A DNA stretch of 64,000 bases from Ascaphus truei (GCA_036426205.1 WSYH01002487.1:21862-85861), one strand, 5' to 3'; shown: positions 23,520 to 34,404, counted from the first letter of the stretch. A program made the numbers and translations. The notes: a model not told the origin generated them from the sequence alone.

Positions 23520-24006
23520 CCAAGGGACACATGAGGGTTAACCAGATACTATCACACTGGGAAGTTCAGGAATGTAGCATTCCATTACATATGGGAAAGA
23601 AAATTATGAGGAAATCATACACACATCCTCATCATGGTAACCCCATTAAAATCAAAGACTTCCTAAAAGCTGTGAGTCCAAATTGTGGTCTATTTTATCA
23701 GGTACCCTGTGGACTATATTAGTGTGGGGAAGACGATCCAATGATGAAAGAACGTGATGGAGTCTACATCGATCTGCCATCAGGAAGGTGCTGCTGACAC
23801 AGAGAATAAGGAAGATTGACTGGCAACCATGGCGAGACACTTTAAAAGATGAAACACAGCATGGCTACCACTTCGGTGTATGCCTATTTTTCAAGTTCCC
23901 GCATCCCCATGGGGTGGTGACCGTAACAGAGCTCTGTTACGCTGGAAGCAAGACCACATATGGGTTGGACACCATGAGCCTCCATGGACTCAAGTTGTTT
24001 GGTTGA
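23520..24006 (+). pseudogene. Penelope GIY-YIG endonuclease relic, copy A
   Basis: Parallel to 25290-25745. Frames at 23531-23722 and 23788-24006 keep H-P-H-H-G-N-P-I-K-I-K-D-F-L and the end of the domain. The GIY-YIG core is broken by frameshifts and stops around 23690-23760. Confidence 0.7.
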
Positions 24007-24747
24007 TTCCTCTCACTCTGATGTTCTTGTCAGCCTTTTGATTTAACACAGGCTTCCACTCCTATCCAATTGGATTTATACCCATCTGACATTGATGCAA
24101 CTGAATGCGCGGAATACCGTGTTACTAACACCATGCGATAATAGGATCATGCATCACTGCAGCGCGACCACAGGAATTGAATACTCTGTTCCATATCCGG
24201 CAGTTCATTGCCTAAACCGTCATGGTCTGTTCTGAGATGTATTTACCACAGCGGTTTTATATACTTATAAATTGTATGTGTGTTAAAACCGGATGGAAAA
24301 TAATAATCAGTGGCTTGTTTTGTTTAATGTTGTTTATTATTTGAGCAAAAACATGTTTTCCTTTAAAGTATAAGACATATACAAATGATATTTTGATCCT
24401 GATTTCGACCAATGTTATAATAATGAGTCAGTATTTATTATATATTCTGTTATTTCACATAATACTAATTTTGTTCATACAACCAAGAACGAATGAGTCA
24501 TATTTATTCAAGCAGATTGTGTTAATTCATGCAGCATAGTAGTGATTTAATATTCTTCTTAGCATCTTCATCAAATACTGTATAAGAACCTTTTTTTTAA
24601 ACTTTGACATATATGATTCAAGTTGTTATGCAGACTAGGGTATTATGAAAGCACATACTTGGCATTTTAAAGATGTATAAAATTCGTCGCAACACATACT
24701 GAAATTATTACCATGCTATTGTACAGATGGAAGCAATCAACATTGCA

Positions 24748-24749
24748 NN
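24748..24749. other. Two-base N gap
   Basis: NN inside a noisy stretch of the tandem array; marks an unresolved join or base call. Confidence 0.95.
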
Positions 24750-25289
24750 ACCCCAAGTTCATTGACATTTATGCATATCACAAATACTGTAGCTTTTAAC
24801 ATCATTTTAATATGAAAGTGGATAGTCTTGAATCTTGATACTTAAGTAGTAATTATTAGACATATTGCACTTCAAACTATACATGACATTTGAGGAAAAA
24901 GCGTACAGCAGGAATCAAAAGATAAAAACTATTTAACTGTCTCATGCAAGATAAAACAGACATAATATATATGAAAACAGAATATAGTGATTGTGTTTAC
25001 TGCATTAAATGCTCCATTAAAGAAACCACCAGAGCATAATCAATTCTACTTTGGGCATACAATATCCTCAAGAAGCAATGTCCATAGTGTGATATGGAAA
25101 AGAAAACAAACAGAACAATATGTGTATAATATGTGTATAATAATGGAATGCAAATACTATACTACTTAAATATAATCTGATAATAAAGGAAATACTCACA
25201 CTTTGGATAAGGTGTGCATTCCAAGGGCACGTGAAGGGTTAACCAGATACTATCACACGTGGGAAGGTCAGAAATGTAGCATATCCATT

Positions 25290-25745
25290 ACATATGGGAA
25301 AGAAAATGATGAGGAAATTATACACACATCCTCATCATGGTAACCCCATTAAAATCAAAGACTTCCTAAAAAGTGAGTCCAAATACGGGTCTATTTTATC
25401 AGGTACCACTGTGGACTATATTACGTGGGGAAGACGATTCGCATGATGAAAGAATGTATGTGTCCACATCGATCTGCTATCAGGAAGGCGCTTGCTAACA
25501 CAGAGAATAAGGAAGATTTGACCCAGCAACCCATGGCGAGACACTTTAAAGAGATGAAGCACAGCATGGCTACACTTCAGTGTATGCCTATTTTTCAAGT
25601 TCCCGCATCCCCATGGGGTGGTGACCGTAACAGAGCTCTGTTACAGCTGGAAGCAAAGAACCATATATGGGTTGGACACCATGAGCCTCCATGGACTCAA
25701 GTTGTTTGGTTGATTCCTCTCACTCTGATGTTCTTGTCAGCCTTT
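25290..25745 (+). pseudogene. Penelope GIY-YIG endonuclease relic, copy B
   Basis: The best of the copies. 25312-25420 gives H-P-H-H-G-N-P-I-K-I-K-D-F-L and S-G-T-T-V-D-Y-I-T. The frame 25425-25799 continues with M-G-K-T-I-R, C-P-H-R-S-A-I-R-K-A-L-A, A-R-H-F-K-E-M-K-H-S, G-G-D-R-N-R-A-L-L-Q-L-E-A-K. This order (Y-Y-V-G-K-T, H-R-x-x-I, H-F...K-H, R-G-G-D-R, E-x-x-W-I) is that of the C-terminal GIY-YIG domain of Penelope-like elements, which nicks target DNA for integration. One frameshift falls inside the Y-V-G-K-T motif, so it is inactive. The reverse transcriptase is not present in the unit. Confidence 0.75.
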
Positions 25746-26692
25746 CGGTTTTCATCACAGGCTTCCCCTCCTATCCAATTGGATTTATACCCTATCTGAC
25801 ATTGATGCACTGAATGAGCTGGAATACCATGTTACTAACACCATCTGCTGATAATAGGATCATGGCATCACTGCAGCACGTCCCTGGGCGACCACAGGAG
25901 TTGAGGTACTCTGTTCCATCATCCTGGCAGTTCATTGCCTAAACCGTCATGGTCTGTTCTTAGATGTTAATTTACCACAGCAGGTTTTATATACTTATAT
26001 ATTTGATATGTGTGTTAACCTGGATGGAAAATAATAATCAGTGGCTGTTTTGTTTAATGATTGTTATTATTTGAGCAAAAACATGTTTTCTCTTTAAAGT
26101 ATAAAGACAATATACAAATGTATATTTTGATCCTGATTTCAGACCAATATGTTATAATTAATGAGCTAGTATTTATTATCCTATTCATGTTATTTCACTA
26201 TAATACTAATTTTTTTGTCATACAACCAAGAAAGAATGAGTCCTATTTATCAAGCAGATTGTGTTAATTCAATGCAGCATAGTAGTGATTTAATATTCTT
26301 TCTTAGCATCATCATAACTTCTGTATAGAAACCTCTTTTTTAAAACTTTACACTATATGATTCAAGTTGGTGTTATGCAGACAGGGCTAATGACAGCACA
26401 TAATTCGGCATTTTAAAGAGTATAGAAAAGTTTGTCGCAACACATATGAAATTCTTACCATTGCTATTGGACAGAGGAAGCATTCAAATACCCCAAGTTC
26501 ATGAATTTATTAGCCTTCACAATACTGTAGCTTTTAACACTCTTTTTAATATGAAAGATAGTCTTGAATCTTGATACTAAGTATAATTATTAGACTATTG
26601 CATCAAACTATACCTAACATTTGGAAGGAGAAAAGCGTATCAAGCAGGATCCAAGATAAAACTATTTAACGTCTACATCAAGATAAAACATA

Positions 26693-27042
26693 ATATCAGG
26701 CCCATACCCCGCCATTAACATACAACTGAAGGACCAGGAACATGTATGTAAGCGAAATGTACTTAAGTGGAAGCAGCCTTACCTTTTTCACTTATTGATG
26801 CGTATACTGTACTGCAATACATAATAATTGCAACTGATTGTAAAGAAAAGCCATGTGTAACAGGCTCTACTAGTCTTCCCCGGTTGCGCACAGCTTCGGT
26901 AAGCATAGTGAGCCGATTTTGCTGTTCAGGACGTGATGACAGGGCTCATGCGCGTAGCTGTGCCGTTTGCCTATTGGGCAATATGTACTTATCGCGTATG
27001 ATTACTTAAAGTGAGTGTACTTAAGAGGGGTATGCCTTATAA
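26693..27042 (+). mobile_element. Unique insertion in array unit C
   Basis: About 350 bp absent from the other units, starting near CAGGCCCATACCCCGCC and ending near GGGGTATGCCTTATAAC. The ends share an ATACCCC/GGGGTAT inverted core, and ACTTAAG elements recur near both ends. Suggests a small non-autonomous DNA transposon. The 80-codon frame at 26767 is not convincing. Confidence 0.5.
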
Positions 27043-27309
27043 CAGAATGAAAAAGATATAGTATTGTGTTTACTGCATTAATGCCTCCATTAAAGAAACC
27101 ACACAGAGCATAATCAATTCTACTTGTGGGCATACATAAAGCCTCAGAGCAAATGTCCATAGTGGATATGGAAAGAAAACAAACAGAGACAATAGTGTAT
27201 AATTGTGTATAATAATGGAATGCAAAAAATACATACTACTTAAATAAATCTGATAATAAAGAAAGACTCACACTTGGGACAAGGTGTGCATTCCAAGGGG
27301 CCCTAAGGG

Positions 27310-27545
27310 TAACAGAACCTACTATCACACGTGGGAAGGTCAGAAATTGCATATTATCCATTCATATGGGAAAGCAATGATGATGGAAATTATAAACACA
27401 CTCCTCATCAGGTGAACCATCCCATTAAAACTCAAAGACTTCCTAAAAATTGGAGTCCAATACGTGTCTTTTATATCAGTACCACTGTTGGACTATATTA
27501 CATGGGGAAGACGTTCGCATGTTGAAGAACGTTATGTGTCCACAT
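27310..27545 (+). pseudogene. Penelope endonuclease relic, copy C (truncated)
   Basis: The frame 27331-27525 keeps the zinc-motif-side stretch and T-V-G-L-Y-Y-M-G-K-T, the clearest GIY-YIG start among the copies. It is joined at about 27545 to non-coding unit sequence, so the rest of the domain is deleted. Confidence 0.7.
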
Positions 27546-27830
27546 TAATTCAATGCAGCATAGTAGTGATTTAATATTCTTTCTTAGCATCATCATCAAA
27601 TACTGTATAAGAACCTTTTTTTTAAACTTTGACATATATGATTCAAGTTTGTTATGCAGACAAGGGCTATATGACAGCACATACTTGGCATTTTAAAGAG
27701 TATAGAAAATTTGTCGCAACACATACTGAAATTATTACCATGCTATTGTACAGATGGAAGCAAGTCAAAATAACCCCAAGTTCATTGACATTTATGCATA
27801 TCACAAATACTGTAGCTTTGGTTTATTCTG

Positions 27831-29097
27831 ATATCCTAAAAAGTATGGGAGTTGAACCCAAAATAACTGATGCTCCCAAAGTCAGTATTGAGTGTAAAAA
27901 AAACTCAATCCACTAAAAGTTATGTGGCAATTCACCGATTAGGACACAATGAAATCTTCAAATTATAAGTTTTTGACGCACCCCGGCGGGGGGCCCGTTG
28001 TGCCGATAGTGGCCGGGGCAGGAAATGATGTCCAGGGACACCTCACTCTTGAAACCTATCCTGAGGCCACTAGCTGCTGACCTACCCTGCCCGGTGTCTT
28101 CGGTATCCTCGTGCGGTTGCGGTGAGCTATTCCTACTTAGGCGAATCTGTGTGATAAGGGTAGTATACTCTTTGATACAAGTTCTGGAGAAGGACGAAAC
28201 GCTCAGATTCCCCTTCTGTGAGTACGCATAATATTAAAGCTGATTTTAATTTCACTGTTCCTCGGCTGGACTCTATTGCGGGGACCTTCCTCACCCCCTT
28301 CTTTATTTGAGATGACCTTCTACCACAGCAGGTTTATCGTGTACCACAACTGGACGTGGACATTTTGCCTTCTCTCTGGCCCATTGCAACTCGTGTTCCA
28401 CCTATGCCCACTGCTGACATAGGAAGGGCCCCATTTTCCACAGCAGCAGGACAATTTCGGAAGGTTCTGGTTTACCTTGTTTCTATACATATGTACTGTT
28501 ACAATTGGAAGACCGTTATTTCCCCAGCAGTTACACCAATGGAATCAGTCACGTTTTGCTGCCCACTACAAGTGTATTATCTCTGACCTTTTGCAGTTCT
28601 TTTTGGGTGTAGTGCCCCTTTAAAATTAAGCTGTATTACTGTTATATATGTGAGTCGCATGTACACTTATCTATGTACACAGCCTATCATGTATATCCCA
28701 AATATTATAACTGCATTCTGCTTCAATTAGTCACTGTACTAAACGGCCAGTATATCCCCTTACATGAATATGCATATGTATTTGGCAAAGATCACTTTTA
28801 TTTTCCGCCACGTCATCATTGTACATATTTTTGCTTTATTATTATGTTGTTTTCTTCACACTGTCCACACGTGGGTGACACGATTTATGCACACAGTATC
28901 ACACTCTGAATTGCTCCCCTTCCCTCCTCTCTCACCCCCTCCCCCCCCACCGAGACTCCATTAGGCTACTTTGCTACTTTCCTCCCCCCCCAGGATTGAA
29001 CTGCTGCTACTGGAGTTTAATGCAATCAGTGTGATCTGTGACACCTGTTTTGTTGAGTATTTATATGTATGCATTATTTTCACGTAACTTGCACCAC
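27831..29097. other. Mixed repeat sequence, no gene
   Basis: Cleaner sequence begins here. 27990-28040 is GC-rich. GGACGAAACGCTCAG at 28192-28206 is a degenerate Penelope-end motif. C/T-rich runs lie at 28920-28990. Short frames of 60-80 codons show no coding character. Confidence 0.4.
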
Positions 29098-29160
29098 CTT
29101 GAAAAAGGTCCCTCTGGCAGACCGAAACGTTGGTTCTGTGTCTTTGTTTCACAATAGATT
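29098..29160 (+). mobile_element. Penelope-type 3' end with hairpin-GAAAC motif
   Basis: CTTGAAAAAGGTC, loop, GACCGAAACGTTGG: a 4-bp stem GGTC/GACC (29107-29110, 29120-29123) followed by GAAAC. Resembles a decayed hammerhead core as found at ends of Penelope-like repeats, but CTGANGA is not conserved. Confidence 0.4.
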
Positions 29161-29220
29161 CTTTTTTGACCTAACAATTGAGTGCGCCTGTGTGTTCGTC
29201 TAAACAACTATCGTATTTCC

Positions 29221-29365
29221 TATATATATATATATATTTCTATATATATAGATATATCATAATATATAATTATATATATAATATAATATCTATACATACA
29301 TACATACATACTACATATAGATATAGATATATATAATATAATATATATATATATATATATATAAT
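29221..29365. repeat. AT-rich microsatellite
   Basis: Mixture of (TA)n, (ATAG)n-like and (CATA)n runs. A shorter (TA)n lies at 30299-30315 at the other end of the foldback. Confidence 0.9.
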
Positions 29366-29667
29366 TGTTATTGGTGGAAAAAACGTGACAAAAACCCTCC
29401 ACAGAAAGCATAAAGCAACTGTCAAATTACGGTATGTTCATTTGCATGTCTTAGACAGGTCTGCAACCCTATCTTTCCCCATTATCACCCAGCACACAGT
29501 GCTTCCACTCAGCAAGGGTTCTGGGAAATGACATGCAAATGAGCCACACAGTGCCACCTTTTGTCTCAAGCTCATATTACACACAGCAAATCCTCAAGCC
29601 AATGCATACTGTTTTAAACACTGCTTTTAGACAGAGGCTGGGATGAGATGCAAAGCCAGTAAACCCA

Positions 29668-29710
29668 CTCACAGACATGTTTCAACCTTGATGGGTATCA
29701 TCAGTGTGAG
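29668..29710 (-). ncRNA. Hammerhead ribozyme candidate, copy 1
   Basis: On the minus strand: helix I 5' strand CTCACA, core CTGATGA, helix II ACC/GGT closed by a T-T mismatch around a 6-nt loop, core GAAA, minimal helix III (A-U, C-G) with a 2-nt loop, cleavage triplet GTC, then TGTGAG, the exact complement of CTCACA. All invariant core bases (CUGANGA, GAAA, UH) are present. Hammerheads with very short helix III are known from Penelope-like retroelements and in amphibian genomes. The mismatch at the base of helix II may reduce activity; copy 2 has that pair intact. Confidence 0.72.
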
Positions 29711-29812
29711 GTTGATTGTGCTGGTTGCTTGTGTAATACGAGCTTGAGACAAAAGGTTGGCACTTGTTGTCATTTGCATGTCATTTCCAAATCCCTTGTG
29801 CCAGTGGAAGCG

Positions 29813-29814
29813 NN
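29813..29814. other. Two-base N gap
   Basis: NN inside the right arm of the foldback; the left arm has CACAG-T at the mirrored place. Confidence 0.95.
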
Positions 29815-30352
29815 CTGTGTGCTGGGTGATAATGGGGAAAGATAGGGTTGCAGACCTGTCTAAGTAGAAGAGCAAATGTGTGGTGCTGCAAACAAAAGCC
29901 TTTTGAGACAAAAAATAACTTGATAGAAGAACCCTGAGGTGCAACCCCCCTATGGTTGAGTGACTGAATAAGTCCAGACAAAATGGGTGACAGCTGCTGA
30001 TAAAGCTCCAATTATAAACCGACTAGTGGACTAGGGTCCCCACAAACACTGCAGTAAGGGACCTCACATACATGTGAACCAGCATATAATATCGGAATGG
30101 AGAGTATCCAGATAATATACAGATGTTTGAAATAAAGTAATTACTCACTCAGAGTCAGCTTGTCCTCCTTGTCATCACTGTAGATGTATCTTCATCCACT
30201 TGAGGGGGGTGTGCATCCGTTTTTTCATAGGTCCTGAAAGCATACTTGCAGACCTGTCTAAGACATGCAAATGAACATACAGTAATATTTACAGTTGCTA
30301 TATATATATATATATAGGAAATACGATACCGTACCGATATATATAACAAAAG

Positions 30353-30449
30353 GAAAGGAAAAACAAAAGGCGCAAACCACTGACCACAATGTTTAAATAC
30401 TAAACACTAATAAAGATGCAGTGCAATGAAAGTCCAATCTGTAGAATCC
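30353..30449 (+). repeat. Penelope pseudo-LTR, left copy
   Basis: Nearly identical to 33541-33637 (runs such as GCAAACCACTGACCACAATG), in direct orientation 3.19 kb apart, bracketing the Penelope coding region. Terminal direct repeats that are not true LTRs are typical of Penelope-like elements. Confidence 0.75.
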
Positions 30450-31080
30450 CTTATCATATGGGATGGGGATTGGGGCACTCTCGAGCAACTTCTTGTTGAA
30501 TTTAACAACAATGATTTTGGCCTCAGATTCATCCATCAGATTAGCCCCTCATGTACGGTCTTCCTAGATCTAGAGTTGTCGGTAGATGATGAATGTAACA
30601 TCAGCACACGGGTGCATTTCAAGGATGTGGCGGTTAACAGCTATCTCCACGCGACAAGCAACCATCATTCAAAATGGTTACAAAATATCCCCCTGAGACA
30701 GTTCAGTAGGCTCAGGAGAAACTGCTCGTCAGACCACACATTTGAAATGCAGTCCTGTCGTCTTATTGACAACTTTAGAAAAAAAGGCTATAATCACAAC
30801 ATTATACAGGAGTCTTTCAATAAAGTTAGAGCAACTAAACGTCAGGATTTGCTTATGAAATCTAAATTTAAGAATTCAGTATAGACATCTCAGTCTCAAA
30901 ATAGGAACTCTTTTGAAGACAGTGTTAAATTTATTACCAAATTTACCGGTTATTCAAATAAAATTAAAAATATTGTCAACAGACATTGGAAGGTTTGCTT
31001 TCAGATCCCCACCTTAAAGATCAACTCTCCCCTACAGCACCCATCATCTTTCGTAAAGCTATGAGTATTAAAAACGTAAA
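30450..31080 (+). pseudogene. Penelope-like RT, region after the catalytic site
   Basis: Frame 30426-30884 reads I-I-W-D-G-D-W-G-T-L-E-Q, F-L-D-L-E-L, then S-Y-L-H-A-T-S-N-H-H-S-K-W-L, I-P-L-R-Q-F-S-R-L-R-R-N-C-S, the conserved end of the Penelope reverse transcriptase (FLDL; YLHATSNHP; GQFLRIRRNC). It starts just after where the YxDD motif should be, so the catalytic half is missing and the pseudo-LTR is attached in its place. A stop ends the frame at 30882, and the linker continues in another frame to 31080, where the solo LTR interrupts it. Cannot encode active enzyme. Confidence 0.85.
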
Positions 31081-31085
31081 AGCAC
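31081..31085 (+). repeat. Target duplication AGCAC, left
   Basis: AGCAC directly before TGTAACAGG; the same five bases follow the LTR at 31697-31701. Confidence 0.9.
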
Positions 31086-31696
31086 TGTAACAGGGGAGTT
31101 ATCCCTGTTCAGGTAATGTGTTCTAATCCAGCAGTGTGGTGGTTAACTGCTGGTAGTCAATTAACAAACACCCCCTGCCTGATTAGAGTGCTTAGAAAAG
31201 CCTATCTTTTGAGACAGGAAGTGAGACTCCTTAGCTCACACCTGAGCTGAACTTGGAGACAGAGCAGAGATTCCTTAGTCCACAACTGGGCTGAACCAAG
31301 GAAAGACAGATGTCTTGAGGGACAAGCTGACCACAAGACAAAGGGGACAAGATTCTAACCTGGAGCCTGACATTTCCTGTGCACACAAGGGTGCGGTTCC
31401 AAGAGAGCAGAGAAGCTTCCCCTACAGCAGCCCAGCTAACAGATAAGACTTTCATTTTTAAGACTTTTTATATCTGTTCATTTCATGCTATATGTTTGGG
31501 GCTGGGAGACATGCTTATCTAAAGGGAGTAGTGGATTGCATAGTATTTCACTAGAAATACTCTCAAGTGAATAGAAGCTTTGTTTACCCCTTGTTTGGAT
31601 GGTTTCCTGATGTTAAGGAAACAGGCACAATAAAAGCCTTATTTAATTTCACCATAACCAGTCTCCCTTGCATACCTCTGTGAGCATCCGCCTACA
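31086..31696 (+). repeat. Solo LTR of the coiled-coil element family (611 bp)
   Basis: Opens TGTAACAGGGGAGTTAT and closes CCGCCTACA, same architecture as 13297-13923 (AATAAAAG signal near 31630, GGGTGCGGTT near 31390). Flanked by AGCAC duplications, as expected after recombination between two LTRs of an inserted element. Removing the LTR and one AGCAC rejoins the Penelope frame without a shift. About 80% similar by eye to the other LTRs, so from a different or older insertion. Confidence 0.93.
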
Positions 31697-31701
31697 AGCA
31701 C
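31697..31701 (+). repeat. Target duplication AGCAC, right
   Basis: Second copy of the 5-bp duplication flanking the solo LTR. Confidence 0.9.
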
Positions 31702-32339
31702 CAAGCAAACTCAGCAATACTGTTCAGATTTCGGGTAACTATCAGCTTGTAAATGGGAATAGGAAATGTGGTAGATCAAGGTGTATCACATGCAGACACC
31801 TCCTAATGTCTGACACATTTACTTCACATAGTAATCATTCGGTGCATCAACTCAAGAGTTCTGTCAACTGTTTATCTACCTATGTTGTGTACCTTCTCTC
31901 CTGTTCATGTAACATCCAATATGTAGGTCGCACCAAAAGAGCACTGTGTGTCAGATTCCTTGAGCACAGCCGAGCTATTATCAGGGGGGTTCTGGCACAC
32001 AGTGTTCCTAGGCACTTTTCTCAGACTCATTCTAAAAATCCCAGTGAATTTAAGATTATGGGTATTGAGACTATACCTGAAACAAAATTGGGTGGTGATG
32101 GATTTAAAGCACTTTGTGTCAGGGAATCCTTCTGGATTTATTCTCTTGACATGCTCTCACCCAAAGGTTTAAACGAGTGTATAGATACGAGTATGCTGTC
32201 TGTGTTCTCCCTGATCGGGTTACTACTTCTCTGTTCTTATGGGGTCATCCCCATTTTGTTATATGCAATACCACTATTTGTGGGTCTATATGGTATCTCC
32301 ATATCCCTGGGGTTTGTTGTTTTCTTCCTTCCTCTTTAG
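31697..32339 (+). pseudogene. Penelope GIY-YIG endonuclease domain
   Basis: Open from 31697 to the stop at 32337, in frame with the sequence before the LTR. It has a cysteine motif C-G-R-S-R-C-I-T-C (about 31768-31795), then Y-V-V-Y-L-L-S-C-S-C-N-I-Q-Y-V-G-R-T (31883-31935), R-F-L-E-H-S-R-A-I, R-H-F...H-S-K-N-P and E-S-F-W-I-Y (about 32130). This is the zinc-binding motif plus GIY-YIG nuclease of Penelope-like elements; Y-V-Y...Y-V-G, the R of RFLEH and the late E are all present, so the fold looks complete. Disrupted as a gene only by the solo LTR and the truncated RT. A hydrophobic tail of about 45 residues follows and is probably 3' UTR read-through. Confidence 0.88.
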
Positions 32340-32860
32340 TATATAGTTGCTTATAACCCACCCCTATATCTACATGGTTCATTCAATTTTATTAATACAT
32401 ATTGTCCCTATATAGGTTTACACTTGTTCAATAGTTTTTAAACTGAGTATATTAATTTTTAATTTATTAAACAAATTGTTGAGTTAATCCTAAAGTCATC
32501 TTCACATATTAGATTAGATTAGTTTAGGTTAATATAGTTAATATAGTTATCATTAATGGACACCATTATTATATGCATCACTTGGTATTGCTAATGGTTA
32601 TTTATATACACCTATCACCAATGTATTTAAATTAAGCATTTACACTGGTTTATTTTTGTTAGTTATGAATAGTACACCTTGTATTTTATGCCGTTTTATT
32701 ATTTATTATTTTTTCTAACACTAACATTATACTATCACTAGCCGTTTCGAATGTGTGTTGAATCAGCAGCGCTGATTCCAGTCTTTTTTGAGCATTGTTG
32801 CTGTGTTTACGTGGACTTTGCCCTATATAAACTGGCTATGTTACACCAACCAAAATACTC
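32340..32860 (+). other. Penelope 3' untranslated region
   Basis: AT-rich sequence between the endonuclease stop and the hairpin-GAAAC motif. No frame of interest. Confidence 0.6.
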
Positions 32861-32893
32861 CTGAGGAAGTCACGCAACGTGACGAAACGCGTA
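32861..32893 (+). ncRNA. Hammerhead-like motif in Penelope 3' region
   Basis: CTGAGGA (fits CUGANGA), an extra A, a 6-bp stem GTCACG/CGTGAC with a CAA loop, GAAA, then C-GC-G and TA: the same order as a hammerhead with minimal helix III and UA cleavage position. Helix I is only 3 bp (CTC/GAG). Likely hammerhead-derived; activity doubtful. Confidence 0.45.
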
Positions 32894-33540
32894 GAGACCT
32901 GGTGACGTCATCTTAGACGGACGTGTAGGAGGAGGTCCTGAGTTCCCTGATACTCTCTTCAGCTGATCCGCCTTCACTTCCAGCAGTGTACTACACATGG
33001 AAGTATTCTGAGCATTGGAGACGCTGAAACGCTGCAGGACTCATGGCAGGAGTTGCAAACAGCTACATCAGGTGCACAGTATCATTGTCGGACCCCCCCG
33101 CTCCTGTAGATGACGCCCCTTACAGATTCTCTCCAATGTTTGTGTTATTTTAGCATCCTGTAAGTGTATCTCCTAGGGACACTTTCCTTTAAATAAATTC
33201 ACCCTATTTGTACACAGTAACGCGCTATGGAGCTTGCGCTTTTTTGTGTTTTGCTCTTCTAGGTTTATAGTGGGAGGCTACACCACTTTTTCTGAAGCAG
33301 CAAGGAGCTCTTGGGATCATTGTGTTGTTGGGATCCTCCCCTCCTCTAAACCATCACTAAGTGGAGACATTTGGACTTTATCCTTTTTTTGGACTTTATA
33401 TTGTTATGTTTATTGCATCTTTTGGTTATATTTACTATTAGAATATCACATTCACAATTTATGTGTTTATATTTTAGTTTCACATTTATTCATGTCACTT
33501 AGTAGCGCTACTTTTTTTGTGTGTTTTTATATATATAGGG

Positions 33541-33637
33541 GGAAAGAAAAACAAAAGTCGCAAACCACTGACCACAATGTTTAAATACTAAACACTAATA
33601 AAGATACAGTGCAATGAAAGTCAAATCTGTAGAATCC
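33541..33637 (+). repeat. Penelope pseudo-LTR, right copy
   Basis: Direct repeat of 30353-30449. Closes the Penelope element, so 30353-33637 is one insertion unit. Confidence 0.75.
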
Positions 33638-33814
33638 TGGATTGAGTGTGATGAAATCACAGATAAAAATGCGCATGTCAGGATAAAATCCTTGTCTCGA
33701 ACTATAATACAGGAACTAGTAGCCGCAGGATCAACACAAAGGACGCCGTCAGCTTCCGACATCTGTGTTTGCAGTACTCCTCCTCCTCGGCTGGAAATCT
33801 CTCTGTGTCTGTGA

Positions 33815-33850
33815 GTTAGCCTCTTAACTACGAGTAATTAAGAGGCTAAC
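33815..33850. repeat. 13-bp hairpin
   Basis: GTTAGCCTCTTAA and its complement TTAAGAGGCTAAC around a 10-nt loop. First of a series of hairpins up to 35034. Confidence 0.85.
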
Positions 33851-34033
33851 CCCTCATGCAACCCTCGCAAAAGGCCTAACCACCCACTCTGAGACAACTA
33901 CCCCCTTCACTCACCCCCTCAATAAAATTAAACACATTACAATCAAATACAGTACAATCAAATACAGATGCAGATGCTGTTTTTAGACCACTTGCTTGGA
34001 AAATTTGTGACCATGTAGACCAATTAGATTGTA

Positions 34034-34232
34034 AGCTCCTCAATTAGATTGTAAGCTCATCGGAGCAGGGACTCCTCTTCCTTAATGTTACTTTTATGTC
34101 TGAAGCACTTATTCCCATGACCTGTTATTTATATTATTTGTTATTTATATGATTACTACATGTATTACTACTGTGAAGCGCTATGTACATTTATGGCGCT
34201 ATACTGTATAAATAAAGACATACAATACAATA
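34034..34232 (+). mobile_element. L2/CR1-like 3' end or SINE
   Basis: Same repeat as 23041-23234: TTGTAAGCTCATCGGAGCAG, CTTCCTTAATGTTAC, TGGCGCTATACTG and an ACATACAATACAATATAATA tail. Confidence 0.8.
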
Positions 34233-34277
34233 TAATACCATCTCGCAGTAACTCATGAGATTTTCCACATAAATCTG

Positions 34278-34404
34278 TAATGGCCCATCAGATTAACACA
34301 GCAGGGTCCTTGCATTTGAGTCGGACTCGCAGCCCGGTAGGATTCACACAACATCAGACCCATTCAATGCAGGGACCCCGCTGTGTTAATCTGATGGGCC
34401 ATTA
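34278..34404. repeat. Inverted repeat, ~40-bp arms
   Basis: TAATGGCCCATCAGATTAAC... (34278-34318) pairs with ...GTTAATCTGATGGGCCATTA (34363-34404), loop about 45 nt. Looks like a MITE. Confidence 0.85.

Larger units (their letters stand above)
22757..27830 (+). repeat. Tandem array of ~1.75-kb Penelope-derived units
   Basis: The landmark GACAGCACATA (or close variant) recurs at about 22765, 24648, 26393 and 27673, and TTCAATGCAGCATAGTAG at about 24528, 26270 and 27550. Each unit has AT-rich non-coding sequence, a GIY-YIG endonuclease relic and a further non-coding tail. Copies differ by unique insertions (23041-23234 and 26693-27042), so the array is not merely one copy assembled several times. 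Parts at 24290-24770 and 26300-27540 are noisy. Confidence 0.8.
29209..30330. mobile_element. Foldback element carrying a hammerhead
   Basis: Outer ends are inverted: TATCGTATTTCCTATATATA at 29210 and TATATAGGAAATACGATA near 30310. Inner arms of about 120-135 bp at 29440-29573 and 29743-29862 are inverted copies of each other. Between them lies the hammerhead (29668-29710). The inner arm is the same repeat as 62229-62370 and 62632-62763. No protein encoded. Confidence 0.7.

Noticed and set aside
22757..27830. CRISPR-like or bacterial repeat array
   Set aside because: Units are 1.75 kb and carry a Penelope endonuclease relic; nothing prokaryotic in the window.
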